Shown: in pieces, positions 24,401 to 36,500 of the stretch | Position numbering within the stretch: position 1 is the stretch's first letter | Layout of the letters: each line of letters starts with the position of its first letter | Origin: Trichostrongylus colubriformis | Lineage: Eukaryota > Nematoda > Chromadorea > Rhabditida > Trichostrongylidae | NCBI GenBank assembly: GCA_963978905.1 | Contig: OZ022256.1 | Location: 51,446,001 to 51,510,000, forward strand | Direction of reading: 5' to 3' | DNA length: 64,000 bases | Made by a program: the position numbers and the translations under genes | Notes under the pieces: model-generated | Databases searched by the model: none | What the model was told of the DNA's origin: nothing | Seen by the model: the letters and a program-made list of their open reading frames with translations, nothing else

Positions 24401-27400
24401 GTCTCCACCATTGGACCGCCTCAGACTTAATCAGATTAATGGCTTACTTTCTTGGGATAAGCAAGTCCTTGGATAACTTCTCACGCTGCACCTTTGTTGC
24501 GGCTGCACGGTGCACCCTTGCGGTGTTATGTCTGCTTGAACCCAACCGAGCCACGCCCACCAAACCACATTACACCTAGCCTTAGTTGAACGAATTTCCA
24601 ACGTGGCGCTCAAGGAAACTTGATAAAAAATTTGATTAAACAGCCATTTCGATAATGAAAACAGCTTTCACACTAGAAATTGTTCGTCTAAGGCCAGGTA
24701 TAATTTGGTTAAAAAGGCATGGCTCGGCTGTGTTTAAGCAGGCATAACACCGTAAGGGTGCACCGTGTAGCCGCAACAAAGGTGGAGCCTGAGTAGCTAC
24801 CCAAGGACCTACTCACCTCGAGAAAGTAAGCCACTAATCTGATAATCGCGTGGTGTACCTTTAAGATCGTTGTATCGCGTGGAAAGAGCAGCGCCGCAAA
24901 GTCACAAAACAGCAAAATTGCAAAATCACGAAGTTTGACGGCGGTTTCAAGAGATATCATTACAGGAACTATGAGTGTACATCAGGACACCCCAACTAGA
25001 TCACGCAAAGTACAGCAAAGGTCATGTAAAGTGCATCATCGCGTTCGACAAGTGCCCTGCTAGTCCCATTGGGAATTGACCAACTGACAGCAGGCTTCTA
25101 TGCGTGCAGTAACCGAAAACCCCTGTGACCGTAGGCTGTCCACAAAATTTGGAGAGGAAACGCTTTTGCGAAAGTTCAGAACCGTTCGGACCGATTTCTC
25201 TGACCATGCGTGAGCGAATACAACAGTATGAAGCTCCTAGCTTAATTATTTTTTTGTAGTTATATCCATATATTAGGTTGTCCGGAAAGTTTTCGGACTG
25301 AAATCGGAAAACATTGTGTACTTAGCAACTTTATTAACATCGTGTACCGTGGATTTTGAAGTATTCGTATGGTCTGAAGTTGGCGTACAGAAAGGTTAGG
25401 TCGAGCCTTACAGGTAGCGAGCACGAGCCGTTTATTCTATGTTTGTGGTCGAAATTTCTTGAGCGATTCGTCACCGTTGACGACCTTGTGGTACCAGTAG
25501 AAGCACGTCAAGCGACAGGGGACTTGCCTCTTCATTGTTTCCTGCAGAAAGCGATGGGCCTCGTTCGTGGATCGGGCAGAGCCGTATTGTAGAAGCAGAA
25601 CTGGTCGGTAGACCATCTTCTTGTCATCCATTGCGAAGGCACTACTGAGGACAGGGGACGATATGTCGCACATGCTGCTGACAGGTACAAATACCGGACA
25701 TGAAACACAAATCCCTCAAGTTGGGTCCGCTCACAACATCGAATGACAAAGATATGTTGTTTTGAATCCTACCATGCATTTAGTCCGAAAACTTTGCGGA
25801 CAACCTAATATATGTACAGACAATTTATAGTACATGCGATATATGGTATATGATTTTACTCAGATAGTGTAATCATGATTTACTTATACTATTTTCTTCA
25901 GAACGCGACAACTACTTTGTGGATGTCCGTGCATATGTTCATTGGATTTGTGATAAAACAGGTTGGGAAATGCCTATCATTCATGCCCGTTCAGGCATAA
26001 TTGACACGCATAAAACTGGACGAGAAAATCGCGCCCAGGGGTTCCGCGGCTAGAATAATCTTCTCGATTTTGAAATTTTCAGGTGTTTGTCCTAATCTGA
26101 AGCGTGGAGAAGGTTTGACCAAATAGTGCACCACTTGGCAACGAATTCCCCCTGAAGTGCCATGTGTCTTCAATCTTGGATGGTATCCGCATGAAGAAAT
26201 ACTGAAATGAGCACCTCTGATTGGATTACTGTGCCTGCTGCTTTCATTTTTCTTTCGATGTGTCCTCATCTTTGACCTAATTTCTGTAAAATAAATATAA
26301 ATAGGTAGTGAAGGAGACTTTCTGAGCACTAACGAGTGAATATCGCTAGTGAGTAGTCTCCCGATGGTCGTGGCGGTGTACGAAGGAAACCTTTGAATAT
26401 AGTGTATGTAGTAGAATCGATGAAACTTAGTGTCGTGCGAATGCCGACGGTAATTCCATACCACGCTCATGTCCTTCACGTCGTCCTGTGACACTCTGAA
26501 TCGTGATTGAAAATGAGCAGTAGCGCTGACCTAACACGTGTGCGGTTCTTATATAAACAAAAGCTGTGACTTCATGAAGCCAGCTACAACTTCGAATAAA
26601 AGCCGTCGTCGCCCTTCAGACAGTCTTTATGAATTGTTCGCTTTACTAATCTTGTCCCATGTACCTCAATTCTCAGCATTGATTTTATCTACTTCATTGA
26701 TAAGCATTTAATATTTCAGACGATATACGTAACCAATATAGGATAGCTCAGACAACGTGATAGTTTCGTCAGCTTTTGCGATTTTGCGATCGCATTTTGT
26801 GGTGTTCACATCCTGCGATACCGCAAAATCGCACAGTGGCGAAGTTTGACGTCGCCTTGGATAGCCTTTGTAGCCTAGCAACTGATACGTTCCTTTAAAA
26901 ATTATATACTACATAGTAATACGTAGTAATTTAAGAAGTGGTACGTAGTTCCTCTACAATGCTCATGGATCGATTGACGCTCAGTATCAAGCTTTGCGCT
27001 GAATGTGCTTACTCGACAGCTCTATGGACCTGAAAGCACTTAAAATGAGCTAGCTACTATATAACTACTAGAGTGGTCCTATCTTCTGATTATCTCGGAA
27101 ATTTGACTACACTTCTTTGTACCCTCTCCCTGGTTGTTACTATAGACCGCACTGTGCTCATAAGTCTGTTTTACGTTCATTATGATTTCATAGCCAACTG
27201 TAAAATCGCACCTACGCATGTAATAAATAAATAATTAATTAATTAATTAAATAAATAAATAAGTGAGCTCTTTGCACAGTGATTGCCTATCTTTCGGACT
27301 TTCATAACCTTCGTCATCCGATCCTTTTAATATGAACTTTTCGTGAAAGTGTAATGTCTAGAAAATTGCTTCAGTTTCCCAATTTAACGAGTAATAGTGG

Positions 27401-28183
27401 CGTCAATCATGCTTCAGGTGAACCTAGTCAACAGATGAGACCAATGAGAACGGCCTTACATACACGATGCGTTCTCTACTTGACTTCCTATTCCCGGAAT
27501 CGTTCATTCCACTGAATGCTAGCATGACGCTTGTGGAATGATTTATGAGGGCGTTTTTGCTTCCCTAACATTCTTGACAAATAGAGTATAGAAGCCCTTG
27601 CTTTTTTAAACAATTCTTAAAGTGACGTACTGTTTTGAGGGAAATTTTTAGAATTTTCGTATCCGAAAAAGGAAAATTCCCTTAAAAAAGAAAGTGAGTA
27701 TGAATTCAAGTAGAGTGCATAAAAAGTCCACGGCAAAAACAGCGAACAGTGTTCGAACAGTGAGCATTTTGCCCTTTCGGGCTACAGATCAGCCAGATGA
27801 TAATGTTAGGAACAGTTACAAATGAGTCATACGTATAGAATCAACAAAATTAGACGATTAAAACGGAATGAAATAGAGTGACCAAAACAGAGAGATCGCA
27901 GATCCTCTATAAATTTGTTAAAGATCGCCGTGTCTTCCACACTTATCCAGATTTTGGAAACGTTTTGACTTATTTATAGACTTTTACAAACAACCGATAT
28001 CTGGTTTTCCAGTCATTCAGTCATTATTGCCACATCCTTGTGGCACTAAAAGCGTATCCTCTTGCTCCTATTAATTTCGCAGGAACCAACTGGTCGGACC
28101 AGGATGGACTTGATCCATCAGCCGTGCAAAAGGTACCCAACTGTCAGCCACTGCTTCGCAAGGCTCAAAGATGTCTGAAGTAG
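15424..28183 (+). CDS. Chymotrypsin-like S1 serine protease 2 with damaged splice donor
   Basis: Nine exons: 15424-15529, 15964-16047, 19338-19470, 19541-19640, 19733-19895, 23628-23749, 23932 to about 24037, 25902-25961, 28083-28183, about 324 residues. It starts MQSWSLLLFLPLTYS, a signal peptide, then EENEQIRQDCG, the nematode protease propeptide with its cysteine. Next come SSEGYKARSHEYPFIAAVV (mature N-terminus), TAVQISQRHILTAAHCV (His), RENDIAVIEL (Asp), GTPICM, KRTVCAGDSGGPL (Ser), VDVRAYVHWIC and a short tail ending AQRCLK. Residue 189 is Thr, arguing against trypsin specificity. The activation site reads QAR then SSEG instead of the usual R-IVGG. All phases agree except at exon 7: the required phase-1 donor would need CAAG before gt, but the sequence is CAAGtttta, as if one G were lost. 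Reading through stops at 24052-24054 before the final helix. It could be a recent pseudogene, a sequence error, or use an unseen donor. Introns hold many repeats. Confidence 0.8.
16780..17750. repeat. GC-rich block, probable mobile-element sequence
   Basis: This intron-2 segment of protease 2 is far more GC-rich than its surroundings. It contains a TATA-like gatatataagg at about 16965, followed by GC-rich text, an AT-rich stretch at 17240-17350, and a second GC-rich part. It ends near 17742 with gtatgaacgcgacctta, the terminus of the GGCCGCGTTCATAC MITE family. Overlapping frames on both strands reach only 60-130 codons and show no known domain. It may be nested elements, for example a retroelement 5' region or solo LTR carrying a MITE. 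Confidence 0.4.
17901..19280. repeat. 1.38-kb palindrome with about 675-bp arms
   Basis: The left arm (from ttattgggttgaggaataag) and right arm (to its reverse complement at 19280) are near-identical and meet at a 15-base loop, gacaccatgtgac, around 18577-18591. Inside each arm, a smaller stem-loop, cgatagagc-N7-gctcta, recurs about every 150-172 bases: 17993, 18165, 18333 and 18481 on the left, mirrored at 18673, 18824, 18992 and 19164. The arms thus consist of diverged tandem units arranged head-to-head. It lies wholly within intron 2 of protease 2. No transposase frame is present. Probably a foldback-type element. Confidence 0.85.
20028..20252. repeat. Exact tandem duplication, 2 x 111 bp
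   Basis: The block starting aagcgcaaagggacgacgg at 20028 is repeated at 20139 with no visible difference over 111 bases, and a partial third start (aagcga) follows. Identity suggests a recent duplication or an assembly artefact. It lies in intron 5 of protease 2. Confidence 0.85.
21454..22812. mobile_element. Nonautonomous element carrying a mariner insertion
   Basis: Outer ends read ccttgaaagacaccgg and ccggttccttaaag, imperfect inverted repeats. The host element is split by a mariner at 21620-22509; without it the length is about 469 bp. Uninterrupted copies lie at 48624-49092 (same orientation) and 46548-47014 (inverted), with a fragment at 47396-47585. Conserved internal text includes ggccgccattgcacaaact and tgggaatggccac. 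No coding frame is conserved. Confidence 0.75.
21620..22509 (-). pseudogene. Deleted mariner transposon, bandit-like transposase relic
   Basis: Terminal repeats TTAGGTTGTCCCAAAAG and, inverted at the right end, TTTGGTTGCCCCAAAAG bound 890 bp. TA follows the right end; the left flank reads CA, probably a mutated TA. On the minus strand the N-terminal helix-turn-helix region is recognisable (SVIYYEWSWGTKTTEACHSI, then VSYETARRWF), as is the C-terminal half (LLHDDARSHL, PYSPDIAPSGYQL). A central stretch of a few hundred bases containing the first catalytic Asp is missing, the frame shifts near 22140, and the third catalytic position reads Gly instead of Asp. The enzyme is therefore dead. Similarity to the hookworm mariner bandit is from family knowledge, not a search. 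Confidence 0.85.
24427..24843. repeat. Foldback element with about 155-bp diverged arms
   Basis: Left arm cagattaatggcttacttt (24433) through gcggctgcacggtgcaccct is mirrored by agggtgcaccgtgtagccgc through aaagtaagccactaatctg ending near 24841. The spacer is about 100 bases. Arms have small indels. It sits in intron 7 of protease 2, right after the truncated reading frame. Confidence 0.7.
25273..25808. mobile_element. Short mariner derivative (536 bp)
   Basis: Terminal inverted repeats start TTAGGTTGTCCGGAAAGTTT and, on the other strand, TTAGGTTGTCCGCAAAGTTT, matching in about 26 of 27 bases, with TA on both sides. The interior has a 78-codon minus-strand frame without recognisable transposase motifs. 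Terminal sequence resembles, but is distinct from, the mariner at 21620. Confidence 0.8.
27222..27263. repeat. AT-rich microsatellite (taaa/ttaa)
   Basis: Runs of taaa and attaa units in intron 8 of protease 2. Simple sequence, likely length-variable. Confidence 0.8.
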
Positions 28184-29500
28184 CAGTGACAATCGCACTA
28201 ATTGTAAGATCTATGTGCTTACCACCACCCGTCTGTATTTTACCATACACCGAGGGAACAACCCATCAAAAATACTTCAGTTTGTTCAGAAATTGACATT
28301 TCTCGATTCATCTTGCTGAGCTATGGGAGAGAAAGGAAGTGATTAAATGCGCATCAATGAATAAATAAAAGCATCAAACAAAGTATCAAATTTAAAAGTA
28401 TCAAATCGAAATTCAAGTTTTGCATATTTATGAGGGAAATAAACTTATAATTTGTAATTGTTTATTGCATGGGCCTGAACCTATGCGGAAAAATTTATAA
28501 ATTGAGTACCAATGAAGAATAACTAAAAGTAGCAAACATGTGATAAAAAAAGATTGATGAATCAAGAGTAATTATAATGAATAAAAATTTTAGAGGATAA
28601 GCATTCCCCCATGTGATAAGTAGGTGTTACCCACTGAGAACCCACTTTTCTCTCGATGAAAGGGGTTAACAGTATCTATAATTATAGCTTCTCACCTCCT
28701 TTCTTCGCAGTAATGACAGCTCATTGTCGGCGTCTTTGAGTACAGCGATGAGAGCTATTCTGGTTGCCTATTCACCCTGAGAAACCGCTCTTCACACCAT
28801 GTAACAACGTTGGGCTATTATTCCCTGGGAATTCGAGATTCACCTAAGGCCTTTCATTCAATTAGGTAGACTTTTTCTGTTTTGTTTATACCATCGCAAG
28901 GTATATGAAGTTATTGTTTTTTCAACAATTTAGACGTTAATAGTGCTATAAAAACTAAATACCTGATAACACTATCATGCCCTATGCAGAGACGATTTCA
29001 CGATGTGCTAAATTGCTGGACGAGGGGCTCAAAAAAGGTGCCATATTGCTCCAGCAACATATGTTTGCAATCTTCTATTCACGGCATCGGGCGCATGATG
29101 ACTAAAAGCGTTCGCTGAGGTCATGTAATTGAGACATGGCCTCTGTGCAAATGGATATCCCAAGGACTCTTCTCATTGTGGAAGCTGTACGAAACATCTT
29201 CCAAGATTCCAAAACGAGCACTGTTTGGCTGCAATAAAAGCCCTTGTTTATCCAAGCACTTTTGCCGAAATTTATAATACCTGCTTACGGAGTGAAATTT
29301 CTGGTGGATTATATATTTGATATACGAAAATTCCATTCAATCAGAGCATGTTGACTTCAAAGAAATAAATGCAAACCAATGTTCTGGCAGGCCAAGAAGA
29401 CTACCTACTTCTTCTGAAAATGATTCCGAAGGCAAATGAGTTCATGTACCTTTACGGCTGTAGCATAGGTAAGAATGTCAACAGCATATTGAGGACAATG

Positions 29501-30117
29501 TTAAGCCTGCTTAGAGATTGTTTGGAACTTCTGAAGTGAGAACTAAGGGTTCCGAGGATTGGCAGATTAGAAAATCATAATCAATGCGTTTTGGAGATGA
29601 AAACTTCAATCATTTTAAGTTTTGATAGTTTGTCCTACTGAAGGTAGCTTGAAGTTTTCTGCCGTGCACGGTAACTGGGCGAGGACCCCTCTCTCTACCG
29701 CTTCTGGTACCTTGTCAAGATCATGCTCGGAGAATCTATAATATAGGCTTGTTCTAGACACATTCAGGTTCCCAAAGAGGACAGAGAGGTCGAAACGTGA
29801 GGCTATAAGGAGTTTATCTGCTGACCTCGCATTGTAAAAACGGAGGATAAAAGTCGGAGCACAACACTAAGGTTTCAATAAGGAGTAGCATCTGTAGCAC
29901 TTCTTAGTGAAGTCTCGATATTCAGGTCAATACGATATCGCAACCGGAACCGATTGGTTCATTTGGGTGATATTACTAAGCTTGGAAGGTGATACTAGTA
30001 CTTGTATATTATGATGCCCTGGTAGAACTTATTTTCACTAGGTGGGATGTTGTTAAGCCCTCTTAGAGATTGATTAGGGCTTCTGAGGTGAGAACTAAGG
30101 GTTTCGGAGATTGTCAG
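29501..30117. repeat. Pair of about 65-bp direct repeats, 552 bp apart
   Basis: The first copy, ttaagcctgcttagagattg to ggattggcag (29501-29566), matches ttaagccctcttagagattg to gagattgtcag (30053-30117) with about ten differences. Text between is unique-looking. They could be flanking duplications of an element or two dispersed copies. Confidence 0.6.
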
Positions 30118-32502
30118 TCTTTTTACGCTTTTCCTTTTTCTTTATTTCGGTTTGTCACCACTATTCCAACCATTTCTTTGCCTTCGTCAACACCATCTCA
30201 CTGATGAGCCTCCGGTGTCGACATGGGCATAGTGGTTCGTCTGAGTTTAGGCGAAACGAACCCCTTGATTTTATATAAAGATTAATTTGAAAGATTTTGA
30301 ACTTTTGTTTTTGTTATCGGCAATGTCCAGACTCTAGTACTGGATGGATTCAATATTGGTGCTGTACTGTTAGTGGTTGGTTCCAGCGTGACCTTAACCT
30401 GCCTGACTCTTGCGGGATACCTTGTCTGCTCTGTCCTGTCTCTGTCAGTAGAAATTTTGCCAGGGCAAAAGCTCCCCCCAAAAGGGCACATTGGACGTTT
30501 TCAAAAGATGTTTTCTCTGATGGATGATATAACAGGGGGACTACTGCGTCTCTGGGGTAAACTTTGAATAACGATCCTGTCACCATTGATAAATGAAACC
30601 GTTTTCAGCTCCACTTTCAATAATAAATGACCTTCTTTGGAAGGATCTCCCCAAGCTGCATGTGTATCCGCGAGAAGCCCACATACATCAGCCAGTGTCA
30701 CCTACCTGTCCTGGACTTCCTGAATGAAGAGTAATTCTGAATACCCTCTGATGAAGCAGTGAGAAATGCCCTTGGCGACCTCCGCTTAATCCTATATGGC
30801 TGGCATTTAATAGCATGTCTGAAGTACTACCGTTGAGTGATGAAGCGTATGTAGTTACGCGTCACTTCACCTCACCCTATGACCGGCAGCCATTGGCTAA
30901 TTGCGCTAAATGGCCGTCCGTTGAATGAAATTGAGACTTCCGGTTGCTAGCTCATGCAATAGGCTGGCCTCGCTCATATCGCATGCCATCTTGAGCACTG
31001 CTAAAGATGCAGCACCGATTTAGTGTAGTGGAGTGGGAGAAGGTAGATCGAGCCTGCTTTATTGAATTAAAAGATCAAGCCCTGCTAAGCTTTTGTGCCT
31101 CAAGGCACATTCGGCGTCAGATGCTTCGAACCTCACCAATTTGTGAACATATGGGAAGTACTCTGAGTTGCGGACCATTTTTTTACAAGGAGTAGTGTAC
31201 CACATACGCATTCAAAGATCTTCAGGATTTTGGATGAAAAGTGTGCGTGACACTCTTCGAGGACAGACTCGAGCGGATTTCGGTATAACTTTTTTCCGTG
31301 ATTCCTGACAGATGATCCCTTCAACTTCAGGTACAATCTAGGAGAATTCCCACTTCAACTCGTTCCTATTCCGACAAACCAATTTCTCAACTGCTACAAT
31401 CTGAGTAATTCAATCCTGGCACAAGCGCTATATATGATTTCAGAGTCCTTGTAGCTATCTCAGCATGACAACGATTCTTTAGTGACTCAGTAGTTTCAAA
31501 CAGAAAGCTATACTCACCCGAAACTCCCGACCGGCTCTTGAATTATTTTTCCATCCGCTTTTTCAACCTTTCCAAAGACTAATCAATAATTATTGCACTT
31601 TTTCTTTCTTTTTCTTTGCTCACTTGTTACTTTCTGAGATAGAGACACGCCTTCCTTAGTCTGCTTCACAGTTCAGTATTCGTTGAAATCAGAAAGAACA
31701 CCAGGTCTAATCTCTATTGATTCACAAGACACCCATACCTCCCAGGAACGGTTATCACTATTACTATTATAGTTATTGTTATTATTACAATATTTTCTAT
31801 TTTTATTTTAATTCTTCCTATAATTGGTTCTATGTATGTTATTGTTACATCATTATTACATTACATTATCATTTCAAATTATTACGATTTATCTTTCTTT
31901 ATAGCTTGCTGCGGATGATACCAACTATCCTTCAATTAGGACTTTAATAGTGCGCAATCTAACACCGAATCTACCCTATAATAACAGCTACTTCATTTTC
32001 TGAGCACTCACATATCAAGGTGAACCCTGAAGATCAGAACATCCCCCCTAACATCCTGCTCTAACGAGAGGATACGCAGGGTCATAACCATGTCAAATGC
32101 TGAAAACACGGCTTCCATCCTCCTTTTTTATCAAGTGAGACCGACTCGGAACAATCGTTCCCTAAACGTTACCGCAGTAACCACAATCGCCAAGGTCAAA
32201 AAGTGGCCGCAGTCATTAAGAAGAACGACCGCGGCGGTTTTTCAGTATAAAAAACAAGGGATAACTGCGTTCATTGAAACGCGCCGCGTGAGCTGCCAAA
32301 GCGACCGTTGGAACACCCCGTGCTGATTGTACTGAGAAGGCCGTCCTGCTGATACATGCAAAACCAATGAAACCTATATCACCTAGCCGATTTAAGAAAT
32401 CCAAGTTGATGTTGGGTAATGCTCCTCCAAGCTTAAAATTCTTTGAACAGTTTTCAGGAACTCCAAGAGCATTCGCGGAAGGCCACTAGTGAACGGAGTA
32501 AC

Positions 32503-32560
32503 TCAGCGTTCAGATCTGCTATAACGAACCCGTTGACTGCTTTATAGGATTAAATAAACG
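32503..32560. repeat. Long-range inverted repeat, left copy
   Basis: This 58-base sequence (ctcagcgttcagatctgcta to ttaaataaacg) occurs inverted at 36813-36871 with two differences. The pair encloses 4.3 kb that includes the first coding exon of the 3-O-sulfotransferase. Confidence 0.75.
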
Positions 32561-33500
32561 GAGTAAACATTTATGTACAAGTATTGGATACAGTCTAAGG
32601 CACCTTTTATAGACCTCTACCGGTAGGCTACAGGAACATTCCATAAAGGTTGCTACAGAGTGGCTGATCATGACTAATAGCGGCTGCTTTCCCACGACGA
32701 TGCTGATTTTTCTCGCGTGCGTTAGGCTACGGCGAATATGATAGCACAAACAGTAATGATGTTTTTTAGTTTCCCATTGTTCGGCGTTGTTATGAGGTAC
32801 TCCTAAATTATATTATATAAGGATTACCCCAGCTCTTTTGTCCGTCGATTTTATTTATCGTGGATTTTAAGTGGGCCATCGTCGCTCAAGCCTCGAAGTG
32901 AACATTTCTCATGCTTGGAGCAGTACCAAGGCAAAGAATTTTCCCCGTCAGTCTTGCACCATCTTGAAGCAGAACGTTCTGTACCAGGTCCTTCCACTTC
33001 TGCCACACAAGCATCGCATGTCTCTGCGCACATCCTGAATATGCGACCTACTCTCGTAACGGTCACTGAACACCTACAAGACCTTGTATGAAATCAATTC
33101 ACAATGAAACCCCTGAGTGACTGCGAACGAAAGTGAAATGCGTGGCGTATCCCAAACGAGATAATCAGAGCGAACAACTTTCCGTGTTGTATTGCTTTTA
33201 GAGAGCAATAAATCTAAACCCAATGAATTCCGAAGCGAGTCAAGAGCTCAGTGATGTCCCGCCCCTTCCCGCCCTCTATCAAGTAGCCCAAGACCGCTCT
33301 CTCTAGGTGGTCTCATACTCGTTTCGCACTCCGTTCTCGGAAAGAAAGCATTGAGATTGATTCCAGTCTTCTCTCTTTAACATTGAAACACTGTCTGTGC
33401 AGCAATTTCCTTCCTCCTACTTTTGGAATTCATTAACAAATCTTTTATTGAACTTTTGCATGTTTTTGTCTTTTTTCTCCACAACTGTCTTTTTCAAGGA

Positions 33501-36500
33501 ATGTTGTTATGGATGTCACAACAACTACTGTTAATAGCATGGTCCACTGCTATTCCCGTGGAATTGCCACAAAAGTCTTTTCCCACTGCGATCATCGTCG
33601 GAGTGAAAAAAGCTGGCACTCGTGCACTTCTCGAATTTCTCCGCCTAAATCCAAATATTCGAGCCCCAGGACCTGAAGTACATTTTTTCGACAAAAACTA
33701 TCACAAGGGACTTGAATGGTATCGGTGAGCACTTCATTGACCATACTTAGTTTTTATTTTTGTTTTTATTTTTTCTTCGATTGGTTCACTAAAGAGGAGT
33801 TCGAGGTGCTTTTGTGTTTCCTCCGTCCATCACATGGGATTATTATGGCCTGTAAACATGTCTTTTCTGCCGTAAATAGTACCATGATCATGAATCGGCG
33901 CGTTTCACTACGAGTGTCGAGCTATTCCGGCGAACTGAATCACTTTTCCACACAATCAGTGGCGTTTTATAGGTACCGGACATGCTTGGGAAATTTAATC
34001 ATTGATATCCTGTCTCAGTAGATTTTTTCGATCATAAGATAGGCTAAATATGCATTGAAAAATGTAAATGAGTTCCTGTTTCTAAGTATCTTTGGCGCGC
34101 CGCAAAAAAGGCATCCAGCGGAATTCTTCCTTCATCTTACAGGTGGTACGCAGCGTCTTAGTAGTTTCACAAGAAACGGCTGAGTTATGAGCAAAAGCTT
34201 CGGTGTCGGACGGGACTCGAACACGCACCTCCTGCTTTCCGAGCATATGTGCTAATCCATCACACTACCGAGACCCCTTTGACCTTAACTCAACTTTTGA
34301 ATGGTATATTTGCCATAGCTTATCAGCACTCATACGTATAACGTGTTGAGCCGGTTGGCCAATATGGGCATCGAACCGTAGCTGAAAGCTTAATATTGAT
34401 TTTGTTTTTTGATTTTTGATAACTGCTGTTTATCGCCGCAGCTCGCGATGCGAAAGTTACATACTACAAGGGTGCTGACGATAAACAGCAGTTATCAAAA
34501 ATCAAAATTAACAAGAACAGCAATATAATCTTACATCTCTCAGCTGAGCGAAATCTCTCAACTCCTCACAATGTCACATTTGCCAGCATCAGTATAAAAG
34601 CGGTAAAAATCATCATCCGCCCTGTTTGGCAAGGTTATGATGGGTTCTCTGGTTCTCCTAACGCTACTTACATAACTTTATGTATGAGAAAATTACGCTC
34701 ATTAGTTCTGCTAAGCAAGGTTGAGTAAAAAAAAATGTCAGCGTTGGAACTTCCCTGTAAAGATCCCTCGAAAAGGTAATCTCCCTGCTGAGTTCTATGC
34801 TTCGAATATACATGTGCTTGTGTTTATTTTCGCCGTACAGGTTTGTAACGATCAGGCGCAATAAAAATTCCACCCTAACAAATCTGTGCGGCAGACAACA
34901 AACAATAGCATTTATGTATATTTGAAGAAACGCCCATGTTCCAAGATAGACGTATGGAGATCTTTATGTGTACTTCTTTTTCCAAATTTTTGATCTTGTT
35001 TTCGCTCGTACTTTTTCCCATTTTTTGATCAGATAAAGTACGGTTCTATGCAATCGCTAGTGTACTCGTTGTTAATCATATTAATAGATTTAATCGATAT
35101 CAAGTTTTGGACTTTCGTTCCGGAATAGCCATATTATATTTCCAAATTGTTTCGAGAAAAAAATGGCGTTTTTTGGATAACCTAACATAGGTCAATACTG
35201 CTTTCAGTGTGTTGAGTGAACCTATAAATAACTGCTCTGAATTGAACTCATTTCTTGGTTTTCTGCTTCAGAACGAAAATGTTATAGTTTGATCGCCACT
35301 AAAAGGTTTCCACTCTTCTTTTCAAATTTTTCTCGGAAAATTTAAGGAGATGCAAACGTTTCCTATTCAGTTGTCTTCAGTTTCTATGTGCCTGTTTGCC
35401 CATAGGGAATATCCGGGTCGAAGTCTATTAGCATGAAGACTAATCACATTATGTGTTCCCCGTAGTGCTATAATTATCCCTAAGATGCTGGTCCTCATTA
35501 AAGGACACACAGCACACGTCTACTTGCCAACCACTCAATCAACAAACCACACAACAACGCATCATTCACGCAACCTAAAACATACGGATATATTACCGTA
35601 CTGACCCTCCAATTGCGTAATGCTACCAGTACGGCTCATCAAGTACTTCAGATCAGCCACCATCTGACTCTCAGACCCTCTCGGAAATTTTCAAAGATGG
35701 GGAGAGGATCAGGCGTAAGTAGGGGACAATCGGAAAAGGGGCGTGTTTTGCTTTGGAAAATTTTCCCGAGAATATGTGGACGATCATTTTTCAATGAGTA
35801 ATTTTTGAGGAGTGAGGCGATTTCCAAAAAGATCGCTCGATAATCATAGTACAAGACAGCAGTGCCGTGATTATCGGTTGACGATCATTCTTGGGCGTGA
35901 CCCCATGAGTATAGGCGTCGACTAGGAGGAGGGGAGTCGTGTTTTGCAGAAGTTTTCCTTGACGCTGAGCTTGAGCTTGGTGGGGGAACTTGTACTACAG
36001 CGAGTTCTGCAATTTTTCAAAGATTAGAGGACCACGAAATTTCCATGTACGGTTCATCTTCACTGTACCTCTTCATGCTGCGCTGGTACGGTACCCGGCG
36101 GCTGCCCAGGCTTTTTCGGCATAGTCAGGCCATGACCGCAAGGCTGCTGTTGTATTCAAGATGGATTATTCATTTCCCCTAATGTACCACATGGAGAGCT
36201 GTGTTTTCGGTTATCGTGAACGGGAGAACGGCTGGTTGTTCGCACTGAATACTCAGATTCGGAAAAGACGAGCTGTTTCTTAGGACCAGCTGAAAACTTG
36301 GATGTCCAAACACTTCCAACAGAGGCAGAATGATGCCAGGTTTTTGTGGAGCAATGCTTAAATTCGTGAGACTCATTGACAATTTGGAGCTTCTGAAAAA
36401 TTCCCACACAGTTTCTCTAACAACCTGAGCAGAGCAGCCAGCCACCGAATTCTGGCCATCTGTAGCATGTAAAACGATCTCCTTGCTCCTTTAGCAAGCA

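Larger units (their letters stand above)
28184..33500. other. Interval between protease 2 and the sulfotransferase
   Basis: No gene I can defend in 5.3 kb. Candidate poly(A) signals (AATAAA at 28360 and 28364) follow protease 2 by about 180 bases. Two 65-base direct repeats lie at 29501 and 30053. A TTA-rich low-complexity stretch is at 31755-31870, and one member of a long-range inverted pair at 32503-32560. Frames of up to 78 codons at 30282-30590 overlap each other on both strands and look like chance. Confidence 0.55.

Noticed and set aside
34202..34277. Functional tRNA on the minus strand
   Set aside because: The B box is good but acceptor stem and T stem do not pair properly.
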